The notes under the pieces: generated by a model | Databases searched by the model: none | Told to the model about the DNA's origin: nothing | The model's input: only the letters and a program-made list of their open reading frames with translations | Part shown: positions 1 to 7,764 of the stretch, piece after piece | How the letters are laid out: the number at the start of each line of letters is the position of its first letter | Numbering within the stretch: the stretch's first letter is position 1 | Position numbers and translations under genes: made by a program | IMG/VR virus record: IMGVR_UViG_3300027824_000011 | Span: 1-33,830 of that record | Source of the DNA: a virus | Length of the DNA stretch: 33,830 bases | Strand: one strand, 5' to 3'

Positions 1-1572
1 GATAGCCAGGGCAGCCCTGAAGTCAACTTCGTGGCAACTGACGGCGGTACGCTCAACCTCATCAAGACTGGCAACCCGCCTGTCAACAGCCAGAACTTCG
101 CTGGTCCGAACACTCTAACCTTCGACCGGTCGGACTTCTATCTCAAGGCAGACAGCGCTGGTCAGCCTGTTGTCCACAGCGTTCGCACTGGCACCATTAC
201 AGGTGCGGCGAACCTGGGCACCGGTCAACCGGTCTTTGCGGCAACCGTAGGCCCCACCCTCCAGTTTAACAGCATCGCGGCCGGCAATAACATTGGCATT
301 GCTTTGGCTAACGGCACGATCACGATCACCAACACAGCTAGCGCGGGCACGGGCTCCCTTAGCAAAGTCCAGCAGTCCAACCCAACCTCTCAGACTTTCA
401 CCAACCCGACCACTCTCAGCTTCGACCGCAATGACTTCTATCTCAAGGCTGACTCCGGCGCACAGCCCACTGTCCACCTGACTGACAACGGGCTCATCAC
501 GGGCGCGGTCAACCTCGGTTCGCCGTCGGGCGCAGGCGGCTCTGCCGCTGTCTTTGCTGGTCAAGCAGGCACCCTACTCCAGTTCAACCAGCTAACCTCG
601 GACACGACCGGCCTCACGATCACCACCTCAAACGGGGTTATCACGTTCCACAACGCTATCGGCGGTACGGTCAACAACGTACGTATGTCCTCTGGAGTTG
701 AAGGCTGTCTTAACCCGACCACCATAAACTTCAGCGACACCAACTTCTACCTAACGCAAATTGTAGCCGCTCAGCAGGTCAAGGTCAATTGGCGCGGACC
801 CAACGGGACGATGAACTTCGTGGGCACGGAGAACCCGCCGGTTCCAAGCCAGGTGTTCCAGAACCCGTTCGCCCTCTACTTCGATCGCACCGACTTCTAT
901 CTCAGATCCAGCGTGGTCTTCCCGGGCAACCCAATCGTTCACATTTCCGGTCACGACGGCACGATCAACCTAGTTACCGATCAGGTCAGCACATACACGC
1001 GGCCGACCGCGCTCAGCTTTAACAACTCACAGTTCTATCTATCGAACGCCGACCCAGCCGGCTCCCCGGAAGTCAACCTGATGCCTACCGCGATCCAGGG
1101 AGTCATTGGTGCTATGGTCTATCGCGCAACCGACCTTACTAACTTCCTTCCTAACGCCAACGTGGATAAGCCACTCACATGGGACGGTATCCAGTACGAC
1201 AACGGTGGCTGGTTCAGCCCGCCTGGGGCTACTCGCGCCAACATGTGGTTCAAGGTACCAAAGAACCAAAACGTCAGCTTCGTCCGCATTTATGCGCAGT
1301 GCCCTATAAGCAGCGGTAACCCTTCTGGTGTCTTCATAGAAAAGAATGGTCACTTCCAACTAGGATGCCCAATTGCTCTAGCTGGTACTGCAACGTCCGG
1401 AAGCCCTCCTTTCATTAGTGGCTTCTCTGGCGTAATCCACAATGTTGTTAGTCCGCCCATCCCAGTCAACGTAGGAGATACCTTCTATCTGTCGGCGTAC
1501 TGCTCTTCAGGAGGTTCTAGCATTGTGTCGCTTCACGGGCTTGCTTCCTTTGCTATCGAAAGAGTGGGTTAG
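1..1572 (+). CDS. Tail fibre / receptor-binding protein, C-terminal part (5' partial)
   Basis: The reading frame is open from base 1, so the gene starts upstream; the GTG at 31 is probably internal, because the codons before it continue the repeat pattern (SPEVNF, matching SPEVNL near 1070). The visible part is built from repeats containing FDRxDFYL and PxVH, at about nt 120, 420, 720, 880 and 1015. The first two units are about 100 residues long and also carry a second half ending in NGxIT. The last ~155 residues (about nt 1095-1572) open with GAMVYRATD and continue through WDGIQYDNGGWF and GDTFYLSAYC. This resembles the C1q/TNF-like jelly-roll tips of bacterial and phage surface fibres. Inference: a trimeric fibre whose tip binds the host. 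The repeats are seen directly; the fold assignment comes from pattern recognition. Confidence 0.7.
   Translation, partial: DSQGSPEVNFVATDGGTLNLIKTGNPPVNSQNFAGPNTLTFDRSDFYLKADSAGQPVVHSVRTGTITGAANLGTGQPVFAATVGPTLQFNSIAAGNNIGIALANGTITITNTASAGTGSLSKVQQSNPTSQTFTNPTTLSFDRNDFYLKADSGAQPTVHLTDNGLITGAVNLGSPSGAGGSAAVFAGQAGTLLQFNQLTSDTTGLTITTSNGVITFHNAIGGTVNNVRMSSGVEGCLNPTTINFSDTNFYLTQIVAAQQVKVNWRGPNGTMNFVGTENPPVPSQVFQNPFALYFDRTDFYLRSSVVFPGNPIVHISGHDGTINLVTDQVSTYTRPTALSFNNSQFYLSNADPAGSPEVNLMPTAIQGVIGAMVYRATDLTNFLPNANVDKPLTWDGIQYDNGGWFSPPGATRANMWFKVPKNQNVSFVRIYAQCPISSGNPSGVFIEKNGHFQLGCPIALAGTATSGSPPFISGFSGVIHNVVSPPIPVNVGDTFYLSAYCSSGGSSIVSLHGLASFAIERVG
118..480 (+). repeat. Two copies of a 300-bp in-gene repeat (start of each unit)
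   Basis: Bases from about 118 and from about 418 encode the same pattern (FDRxDFYLKAD, then QPxVH) at a spacing of exactly 300 bp, with clear DNA identity, for example the shared run gacttctatctcaaggc. Shorter, diverged copies follow near 720, 880 and 1015. This looks like tandem duplication of fibre-shaft modules. Confidence 0.7.
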
Positions 1573-1590
1573 ACCACAAGGAGAGTGACA

Positions 1591-1806
1591 ATGGCCCTTT
1601 CACAAAATCAACTTCTCATTGCGCGACTGTGGTTTGAGACCCACTTCAACAGCGCGATCAACTTCATCTGGACTAATCTGACGCCAGCCCAGCAGACTGG
1701 GCTAATAGCCAAAATCCAGGCAGATCTTGGGACGGACATCACAGGCGAGCAAGCCGCGCTTACGGCTCAGCAGACTCTAATCAACAACGTCACTGTCTCA
1801 GGCTAA
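1591..1806 (+). CDS. Small protein of unknown function downstream of tail fibre
   Basis: A 71-residue protein starting MALSQNQLLIARLW. I chose ATG 1591 because AAGGAG at 1578-1583 lies 7 nt upstream; the in-frame GTG at 1585 would leave almost no spacing. It is predicted to be mostly helical and has no cysteine or recognisable motif. It follows the fibre gene by 18 nt and is the last gene before a hairpin and promoter copy 1, so it probably closes the fibre operon. A fibre chaperone or assembly partner is possible from position, but nothing in the sequence shows this. Confidence 0.6.
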   Translation: MALSQNQLLIARLWFETHFNSAINFIWTNLTPAQQTGLIAKIQADLGTDITGEQAALTAQQTLINNVTVSG

Positions 1807-1835
1807 GATCAACTCTCAATTCGGGATTGATCTTA
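1804..1835 (+). other. Stem-loop at the end of the tail-fibre unit
   Basis: TAAGATCAA (1804-1812) pairs perfectly with TTGATCTTA (1827-1835): a 9-bp stem with a 14-nt loop. It begins in the stop codon of the preceding gene and ends just before promoter copy 1. The + strand tract after it is A-rich, not U-rich, so it is not a classic intrinsic terminator in the direction of the genes. It may be an RNA end or processing structure. Confidence 0.5.
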
Positions 1836-1838
1836 AAA

Positions 1839-1860
1839 AAGTCCTATAATTTGGTAGGAG
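1839..1860 (+). promoter_or_regulatory. Late promoter motif, copy 1
   Basis: A 22-bp element, AAGTCC followed by TATAATTTGGTAGGAG, identical to copies 2 and 4; with copy 2 the identity extends through TGTCTTT. It sits between the fibre unit and the portal unit. TATAAT resembles a bacterial -10 box, but there is no TTGACA-like -35 at 17 bp, and conservation runs past where +1 would fall. This favours a dedicated polymerase. The gene start at 1880 has its own AAGGGGG ribosome-binding site, so the motif's AGGAG is not needed here for translation. Confidence 0.65.
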
Positions 1861-1879
1861 TGTCTTTAAGGGGGAAACC

Positions 1880-2212
1880 ATGGCTGAACAAGAGCAAGGC
1901 GAGAACTACGACCAGGCAGATGCCCGTACCCGTTCCATCTGGCAGCGGGACATCGACCGGCGCGCGGCAATGGCCGAGGCAGCCGAAGAGACCACCAAGC
2001 GGTTCTTCAAGCAGGCTATCAAGCCTGGCTCAGAGACCCGCGCCAACGTCCAGAAGCAGCTTCTAGCTGGCCTTCAGGGCAAGATCCGCAGCATCCGCCA
2101 GGCCCTTCAGGACGAAGGGCTCGACATGAAGCACGACAGCATGAAGCAACGTGCGGCGGAAGGCGAGGTAACCGGCTTCGAACCCCGGTACTGGGATGAG
2201 GATCAGGACTAA
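1880..2212 (+). CDS. Charged helical protein of unknown function, first gene of portal unit
   Basis: A 110-residue protein starting MAEQEQGENYDQADARTR. It is rich in Glu, Arg, Lys and Gln and probably largely alpha-helical, with an acidic C-terminus (YWDEDQD). It starts 19 nt after promoter copy 1, behind a good AAGGGGG site at 1868-1874. Its stop codon overlaps the next start in TAATG. Position just upstream of the portal would fit a small head-assembly or packaging protein, but no small-terminase DNA-binding motif is visible and I do not assign one. Confidence 0.65.
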   Translation: MAEQEQGENYDQADARTRSIWQRDIDRRAAMAEAAEETTKRFFKQAIKPGSETRANVQKQLLAGLQGKIRSIRQALQDEGLDMKHDSMKQRAAEGEVTGFEPRYWDEDQD

Positions 2213-2652
2213 TGTTCTGGACACAAAAGCGGGAGGAGGCGGTCAAAGAGGCCGCCGTGGCGCCTTACAAGCTGGTCCTAGACAGCCAAACGTCACATCA
2301 TGCGTCCCAGATGGCCTTGATGCAGAAGCGCATCGAGGAGCTGGAGGACGACAAGAACAAGCTGCTTCTCTCCCTTGAGAAGATGCAGAATGCCCTCGTG
2401 GCGGCCCAGAGCCCCGAGGCGTACCGGGACATGAAGAACGCGGAGTGGGAGGCCGCCAACCCACGCCCGGTGCCCACGAGCGCAGAGCAGGAGCAGGCCC
2501 AGAAGCGGAAGCGCGGCTGGGAGGAGTACCTGCGCGCGTCCGAGTCGTCCCTGTTCGCACGGCCGGAAGACCTGGAAGATCTCCAGAAGACGCTCATGGC
2601 CCAGGTGAACCAGACCCGGGACGAGTCCCTTCACGGCAATAGCGAGAGCTAA
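2212..2652 (+). CDS. Coiled-coil protein of unknown function
   Basis: A 146-residue protein starting MFWTQKREEAVKEA. Residues about 30-70 form a clear heptad-like coiled coil (MQKRIEELEDDKNKLLLSLE). A Pro-containing linker follows, then a second charged helical segment. It is coupled at both ends by TAATG junctions to the preceding gene and to a 57-residue gene. Three small genes translated in series before the portal suggest assembly factors made together with it. The specific role is unknown. Confidence 0.65.
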   Translation: MFWTQKREEAVKEAAVAPYKLVLDSQTSHHASQMALMQKRIEELEDDKNKLLLSLEKMQNALVAAQSPEAYRDMKNAEWEAANPRPVPTSAEQEQAQKRKRGWEEYLRASESSLFARPEDLEDLQKTLMAQVNQTRDESLHGNSES

Positions 2653-2825
2653 TGGACCCACAACCAGCACTAAAGAACAAGCGCCAGGGGTTCCTCAAGG
2701 GAGCCAAGGAGGCATCCTACGGCTCGGCCAAGGATGTAAGGTTCCTGTTCCCTAAACCGGCCTTTAAGGGAACTGATGGTTACAGACGCCCGACCACTAC
2801 GGCGGACGTGGGAGTACCGCAGTAA
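2652..2825 (+). CDS. 57-residue basic protein preceding the portal
   Basis: A short frame starting MDPQPALKNKRQGFLKGAK and ending in TADVGVPQ. It is basic and Lys/Gly-rich, with no recognised domain. Support comes from its exact fit: the ATG overlaps the preceding stop (TAATG at 2650-2654) and its own stop overlaps the portal ATG (TAATG at 2823-2827), with no gap on either side. Translational coupling to the portal is likely. Function unknown. Confidence 0.6.
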   Translation: MDPQPALKNKRQGFLKGAKEASYGSAKDVRFLFPKPAFKGTDGYRRPTTTADVGVPQ

Positions 2826-5104
2826 TGGCTATGCAGGGCAGTTCGACTTCGGCGAACTCGAAGGCGTGGCAATATGGCCACATGAACATGATCGACAAGA
2901 TCCCCTTCGGGGATCAGCAAGTCGGCGCGGCCATCGAGACCTACGTTAACACGATCGACACCAACAAGCAGTCCCGCCACTGGATTCGGGCAGTCCAGTG
3001 GGTCGAGAACGTGCTCTTTACGGCAGGCCGCCACTACATCGACGACGTGCTTATCAGCCGCCTCAGCCGGGACGTGAACAATGACCTGAGCGTGATCCAG
3101 GAGGCGACCCGCTCCATCCCGCGCCCAACGAACGACATCCTGGGCCGGTACATCGAGACGAACATCGCCCTCTTCACCGAGAACCGGCCGCGCCCGCGCG
3201 TGACCCCTAAGTCGGACAAGCAGGACGACAAGGACGCAGCAGAGCTGTCCGAGCTGACCCTGGAATACCTCTGGGAGTCGCTGGACATGCCGGAGTTGCA
3301 CCGCGAGCTAGCCCGCATCATCCTACTCTGCGGCGTAGCCTGGATGGAGATTTGCTATGACCCCGCAGAGCGCCGCCACATTGCCGTCCCGGCCACCCAG
3401 ATGCAGCCCTCGACCACGATCCCGGTGGGACCAAATGGAGAGTCTATTCAAGTCCCTATCCCGCGCCCGGTCCCGCTCTACGACGCAGCCGGCCGCCCGC
3501 AACTAACTAGCCAGGTGGAGTACGGCGACATAACCGCGAAGGTAATCAGCCCCTTCGAGATGCACTTGCCGATCGCCCACTACTGGAACGACGAGACCAT
3601 GGGCTGGGTGATCCGCGAGCAGTACATCCCGAAGGACGCCCTCCTAGACCGGTTCGACGTGTCGGACAACAAGGATCTCAACAAGAAGAACGGGTGGTTC
3701 ATTGACAGACTCGAAGACGTGCAGCCTCACAACATCCAAAACCTACCCCTCTGGTGGTGGGAGCGGATGGCTGACTTGGTGGAAGGACCAGGACCTACCC
3801 TGTGGGTGGGTACACCTGAGCAATGGTCAGATTACACCGTTCTTCGCTGGATGGACCGACGACCCAACAAAGATTGGCCGCTGGGTCGTTCTGTCCTCCT
3901 AGCAGGCAACCAGGTAATCTACGACTCTCCGAAGGACCGCGGGGCACGCGCATACAACCCCCGGTGGCCAAAGCGCTGGCACCCCTACATCCGCTTCCGC
4001 TGGGAAGGCATGCCCGGCAGCATCTACGGCCGGTCGCTAGTAGCCAAGATCCTACCGCTCCTGAAGCGCGTGAACTCGATCGACACCACCCTCATCATGT
4101 GGCGCCGAACGGTACCTATCGCAACCTGGATCGTGCCCAAGGGCGCGCACCCGGTTGAGGATTTCTGGAGCGCGAAGCCCGGAAACATCTGGGAGTATGA
4201 CCCTCGGCGCACCGTGGGGCAGAAACCTGAAGCTGTCTTCCCGCAGCCATTCCCGGATGCAGCCTTGAAAGAACGGGAAATGATGATGTCGGAGATCGAG
4301 CAGATTGCAGGCACCGAGGAGATCCTGAGAGGTCAACGCCCTGAAGGCGTCAACTCGGCGAGCATGCTCGACGTACTCCGCAAGCAAGCCCTGGCTTCGC
4401 GCTCCGCTATCCTCCAGGCATGGGATGAGTCCCTTCAGTGTGAGGGCACGATCCTACTGGAAGAGACTATCAAGAACGTGCAGAACGACCCGCGGTACGC
4501 AGAGCGTATCCGCATCCTGGCACGGGAGAAGCTGTCGCGGCTCTCGATCGACACCTTCAGCGGCACCGACCTGTCGGACAACGTGGTCTGCCGCGTGGAC
4601 ACAGCCTCGCTGGCCCTAGTGTCGAAGGAAGCCCGTCAGGCGCGCGTGCTGGAGTTCCTACAGTACGCCCCGAACCTGATGACGCTGCCTCTACCGCTGC
4701 GCCAGGCCGTGGTGGAAGAGCTACAGCTCAGCACTGGTCTGACGCCGCAAGGCCCGGACATCGAGCGCGCAAAGCGCATGATTACCTGGGTCAAGACGAA
4801 CCAGTTCCAGCGCTGCATCCCGTTTGCGGAAGACGACCCGCAGGTGTTCATCGAACTCCTTGTGGACGAAGAGAAGAGCGAGAGCTGGTGGGACTTGAGC
4901 ACAGAGCAGCAGAACATGATTATCTGGCTCATCGAGAAGTACAAGATCCAGCAGCAGTTCCGTATGCAACAGGCAATGCAGGCACAACTAGCGGGTGCGC
5001 AGGGCGGCGGTCCTCCAGGTGGCGGTGGTCCACCAGGCGGAGCAGCCGGTGGGGGCGGCGCACCTCCGGGACCAGGAGGCCCACCAGGTGGCGCAGCAGC
5101 TTAA
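2825..5104 (+). CDS. Portal protein
   Basis: A 759-residue protein, in the size range of podovirus portals (P22-like and N4-like about 720-760). It forms the dodecameric ring at the packaging vertex, through which DNA enters and leaves and to which the tail attaches. Visible portal-like features are an N-terminal helical region, a Tyr/Trp-rich central wing (WVIREQYIPK, PYIRFRWEGMPGSIYG) and the helical stretch IYGRSLVAKILPLLKRVNSI followed by the LRGQRPEGVNSASML segment. The last ~40 residues are an unusual Gly/Pro tract (GGGPPGGGGPPGG). It lies upstream of scaffold and capsid genes as expected for a portal. The assignment rests on size, pattern and order. Confidence 0.82.
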   Translation: MAMQGSSTSANSKAWQYGHMNMIDKIPFGDQQVGAAIETYVNTIDTNKQSRHWIRAVQWVENVLFTAGRHYIDDVLISRLSRDVNNDLSVIQEATRSIPRPTNDILGRYIETNIALFTENRPRPRVTPKSDKQDDKDAAELSELTLEYLWESLDMPELHRELARIILLCGVAWMEICYDPAERRHIAVPATQMQPSTTIPVGPNGESIQVPIPRPVPLYDAAGRPQLTSQVEYGDITAKVISPFEMHLPIAHYWNDETMGWVIREQYIPKDALLDRFDVSDNKDLNKKNGWFIDRLEDVQPHNIQNLPLWWWERMADLVEGPGPTLWVGTPEQWSDYTVLRWMDRRPNKDWPLGRSVLLAGNQVIYDSPKDRGARAYNPRWPKRWHPYIRFRWEGMPGSIYGRSLVAKILPLLKRVNSIDTTLIMWRRTVPIATWIVPKGAHPVEDFWSAKPGNIWEYDPRRTVGQKPEAVFPQPFPDAALKEREMMMSEIEQIAGTEEILRGQRPEGVNSASMLDVLRKQALASRSAILQAWDESLQCEGTILLEETIKNVQNDPRYAERIRILAREKLSRLSIDTFSGTDLSDNVVCRVDTASLALVSKEARQARVLEFLQYAPNLMTLPLPLRQAVVEELQLSTGLTPQGPDIERAKRMITWVKTNQFQRCIPFAEDDPQVFIELLVDEEKSESWWDLSTEQQNMIIWLIEKYKIQQQFRMQQAMQAQLAGAQGGGPPGGGGPPGGAAGGGGAPPGPGGPPGGAAA
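5074..5079 (+). promoter_or_regulatory. Ribosome-binding site inside the portal gene
   Basis: AGGAGG lies inside the portal's Gly/Pro-coding tail, 8 nt before GTG 5088. It selects that GTG as the start of the next gene, which has no ATG nearby. Confidence 0.65.
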
Positions 5105-5327
5105 TCTCGGCGACGTATGGCGAAGCCGCTTTCTAGCGGCCCGCTACGGCGTTGACCCACAGGGCGCGAGCGAGAAGATGGGCGGCCTAGTCCAGGCCAT
5201 CCAACAGAATCCTGGTCAAGTGTTCGAGCAGAATCGCCAGGAGGCGCAGACGCGCAAGAAGGCGAAGATGACAAAGACCCCACTGGGCATGGGCCAACCC
5301 GTTAAGCCCATGCGCACCTACGGTTAA
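5088..5327 (+). CDS. Small basic protein overlapping the portal 3' end
   Basis: A 79-residue protein (MAQQLNLGDVWRSRFLAARY at the start, ending KPMRTYG), overlapping the portal by 17 nt in another frame. The GTG start is set by the internal AGGAGG. A longer version of the frame is open upstream, but it would be read through the Gly/Pro-coding DNA and has no comparable ribosome site. The middle is Gln-rich and helical; the C-terminus is Lys-rich with TPLGMGQ, a heptapeptide also found near the C-terminus of the 6488-7756 product. Likely a virion or assembly protein made with the portal. Function unknown. Confidence 0.65.
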   Translation: MAQQLNLGDVWRSRFLAARYGVDPQGASEKMGGLVQAIQQNPGQVFEQNRQEAQTRKKAKMTKTPLGMGQPVKPMRTYG

Positions 5328-5339
5328 AGGAGACTCCCC

Positions 5340-5777
5340 ATGGCAGGATGGTTCGGTGGCGGCGAAACCGCAGCTCCAGGTCAGGCACAGCAAGCCTTTC
5401 AAGCCCCTACGCCGGGCGCTTTCCCGGCTGGTAGCGCGTCTCAAGGGACGCCCTCCTACGACTCCGGGCAGTTCAGCTACCTCGGCAACGCGGCAGGCAA
5501 CGGTCTGCCCGGCGGTCTGGGTCAGTCTGGTCTTGGAGGCGACACGGGTGGAGGCTTCGGCAGCACCCTCCAAAACTACTATAACCAAGTCAAGCAGTTC
5601 GGCCAGAACCAGCTCGACCAGTTTGGAAACTGGGTAACGGGTAACGACCAGAACTACGGTAGTACGGACGCCTTCGCGGGTACAACCGAGGGACCAAGCC
5701 AGATGGGTAACGTCGGCGCTACCATGCAAGATATTCAGGCGCAAGGGGATCAGTCGGGCGGCGGCCAAGGCTACTAA
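5340..5777 (+). CDS. Gly/Gln-rich protein of unknown function
   Basis: A 145-residue protein with a low-complexity sequence rich in Gly, Gln, Ser and Ala (MAGWFGGGETAAPG at the start, SGGGQGY at the end). A short amphipathic segment, YYNQVKQFGQNQLDQFGNW, lies at about residues 80-98. ATG 5340 has GGAG 7 nt upstream. It is probably largely disordered. It belongs to a row of Gly-rich products encoded between the portal and the lysis gene, likely minor virion proteins. There is no homology I can name. Confidence 0.6.
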   Translation: MAGWFGGGETAAPGQAQQAFQAPTPGAFPAGSASQGTPSYDSGQFSYLGNAAGNGLPGGLGQSGLGGDTGGGFGSTLQNYYNQVKQFGQNQLDQFGNWVTGNDQNYGSTDAFAGTTEGPSQMGNVGATMQDIQAQGDQSGGGQGY

Positions 5778-5786
5778 GGAGACCAG

Positions 5787-6488
5787 ATGGTCTTTATCCC
5801 ACCACCACCCGTAACGTGGGAAGATTCCCACTACGCGGCAGAGCGCAATCTGGAGCAACAGACTGGCGCTGTGACGATGGGCGGTGGTACGGGTCTAGGT
5901 AGCTGGAACAACCCGCTGAACTACAAGGGCGGCTCGGGTGGCGCCTGGGACCCAGGAGGCCAAGGCTCGGTTGAGCCAGGGGGCGCCTACAAGGAATACG
6001 GCACTCCCAATTTGATGCAAGCCGGGCAGTACGCTGGAACTCCTAGCCAGAACTTCCTCACCGGCTATAGCCCGCCGACCATACCAGGAGCATCAGGCGG
6101 TCCTAGTGTCGGAGATCACAGCCTCATTGGTCGGTCGCGCGTAGGAGCCATCGGCGCTCCTGAAAGTAACGCACAGCGCTTCAGCCAGTGGCTTTCTACA
6201 CCAGGAAACAACTGGTGGCAGACTCAAGGGGCAGGCCCGAACCTGCCAGGTCGTGTAGCTGGCACTCGTGCGGGCGAATGGTCCACTCCACCAGACAGAG
6301 CAGCAGCAGGCAGCGCCGGCCCAGGACGGACAGTGGCAGCTAACCAGGTCAACAAGTCGTTCACCTTTGGGCTCGAAGGCGGAGGCAAGAACGGTATCGC
6401 CTTCTCAGCAGCAGCGCCTCAGCAGCAACAGCAGCAGTACGGCGTTAACCAAGGCGGTCCACAGAACACTCTAGGGGGCAGCCTATAA
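5787..6488 (+). CDS. Gly/Pro/Gln-rich protein of unknown function
   Basis: A 233-residue protein starting MVFIPPPPVTWEDSHYAAER. The body is Gly-rich and aromatic-containing (WNNPLNYKGGSGGAWDPGG), and a Gln stretch lies near the C-terminus (AAPQQQQQQYGVNQ). GGAG stands 5 nt before the ATG. The stop overlaps the next start (TAATG at 6486-6490). There is no cysteine, signal peptide or membrane segment. Probably a structural or virion-associated protein by context. Function unknown. Confidence 0.6.
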   Translation: MVFIPPPPVTWEDSHYAAERNLEQQTGAVTMGGGTGLGSWNNPLNYKGGSGGAWDPGGQGSVEPGGAYKEYGTPNLMQAGQYAGTPSQNFLTGYSPPTIPGASGGPSVGDHSLIGRSRVGAIGAPESNAQRFSQWLSTPGNNWWQTQGAGPNLPGRVAGTRAGEWSTPPDRAAAGSAGPGRTVAANQVNKSFTFGLEGGGKNGIAFSAAAPQQQQQQYGVNQGGPQNTLGGSL

Positions 6489-7756
6489 TGCCCATCCGCG
6501 GCGCCGCTAGCCTCTACGACGGAGCCGACAACACGCCTGGAGCTAACATGTTCCAGAACGCGATGGGCGCACCAGTTGCTAGTCCGATACTTAGTGACCT
6601 TGGTGGAGTCAAAAACTACAGCGTAGATGACCTAACGCAGGGTAGTTCATACTTGTCAGACAAGGCAGCCGGCCTTGTGATGGGTGAGAGTTCAAGTCTT
6701 GATAGACTACATCAGTCAGCCCCGCCAACTCCTGGCGAGCGAGCATACGCAGCAGACATTGGCGGACCAGTTGGCCCACTGCCACCGTCTCAGTCGTTGG
6801 AGTATGCAAGCAATGCGTCGGATATGGGCGCGGGTAGCGCGGGTGACACTGCCCTGGGTGGTGTCGCAGTAGGGTTCGCCAAGGAGAGTCCGGCGCTGCG
6901 CGAGAAGGCGTACAACGATCCGAACTCCTTCTGGTTTGGCTCCAACCCGGCTAACCTATCACCGGAGATCGGGAAGCCAGGCGGCCCAGATGTCACCGCG
7001 TACGAACGAGCGCTTGCGCCGGCATACGCGGCGGCCGGGTATTCCAACGAAGCACTGAAGGCCGCAGCAGCTAACATGGCTTCTCAGTCAAGCAGCATCT
7101 ACGCGCAGGTTCCTGGGGAACAGGCTTACACTGAAAGCAACATGCACCTCGGCAGCGAGATGGATCAGTTTGGCGGTAAGCCGGTACCGTACGCCTGGAA
7201 CCAGCCGCCGACAGACCCAGTGAACGTAGCGCAGATGCAGTCCAACTTGTTCTCGAAGGCGTTTGGCGGACGGCCGACAGGCACCACCGTTGGCACGGAC
7301 ATGGAAGGCTTCGGCAAGGCGTTCCTGGACCAGCACCCTGGGTTCAGCCCGGACGATCCTTCGACATGGCATCTACTCGGCGGTAAGTTCGCGGGAGCGC
7401 CACCGACCCCTGTTCCACCCCCACCCCAACCTCCACAGAACGACTGGGGCTCGTGGATGGGACAGGTTCACTTCGGCCCGGATTACCAGGAGCACGTTGA
7501 GGCTGGCCCTGGCACTGAGACGATCACGACCAAGGAAGGCACGCAGAACGTGTCATCGCTGGCAACTGGCCAAGGGCAAGGACAGACGCCCTTCAATCTA
7601 GTAGGCGGCAATCTGAGCCGCATCCTGTACGGCGAAACTGGAGCGGGTGGCCTATCTGTTGCACCTGAGGGCGGCGCCAGCCCAACTAACGGGCCAGGTT
7701 CGTTGGCATCGCAGGCACAAGGCACGCCGCTTGGCATGGGGCAGATGAGTTTCTAG
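6488..7756 (+). CDS. Large Gly/Pro/Ala-rich protein of unknown function
   Basis: A 422-residue protein, translationally coupled to the gene before it. The N-terminal half is Ser/Gly/Ala-rich; residues about 165-200 are Ala-rich and probably helical (YERALAPAYAAAGYSNEALK). A proline run (APPTPVPPPPQPPQND) lies at about 305-318, and the C-terminus ends in GTPLGMGQMSF, sharing TPLGMGQ with the 5088-5327 product. No enzymatic motif is seen. Together with the two preceding genes it forms a block of low-complexity proteins, likely minor capsid or ejected proteins. Confidence 0.62.
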   Translation: MPIRGAASLYDGADNTPGANMFQNAMGAPVASPILSDLGGVKNYSVDDLTQGSSYLSDKAAGLVMGESSSLDRLHQSAPPTPGERAYAADIGGPVGPLPPSQSLEYASNASDMGAGSAGDTALGGVAVGFAKESPALREKAYNDPNSFWFGSNPANLSPEIGKPGGPDVTAYERALAPAYAAAGYSNEALKAAAANMASQSSSIYAQVPGEQAYTESNMHLGSEMDQFGGKPVPYAWNQPPTDPVNVAQMQSNLFSKAFGGRPTGTTVGTDMEGFGKAFLDQHPGFSPDDPSTWHLLGGKFAGAPPTPVPPPPQPPQNDWGSWMGQVHFGPDYQEHVEAGPGTETITTKEGTQNVSSLATGQGQGQTPFNLVGGNLSRILYGETGAGGLSVAPEGGASPTNGPGSLASQAQGTPLGMGQMSF

Positions 7757-7764
7757 GGGGGACC

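Noticed and set aside
1804-1840. Intrinsic terminator for the fibre unit
   Set aside because: The hairpin is followed by A residues, not U, on the transcript strand; kept only as a stem-loop.
4995-5087. Longer N-terminus of the 5088-5327 gene
   Set aside because: It would be read out of frame through the portal's Gly/Pro tract without a good ribosome site; GTG 5088 has AGGAGG at 8 nt.
5187-5858. Minus-strand frame of 223 aa opposite Gly-rich genes
   Set aside because: Composition is that of a reverse-strand shadow, and it crosses two + strand gene boundaries with good ribosome sites.
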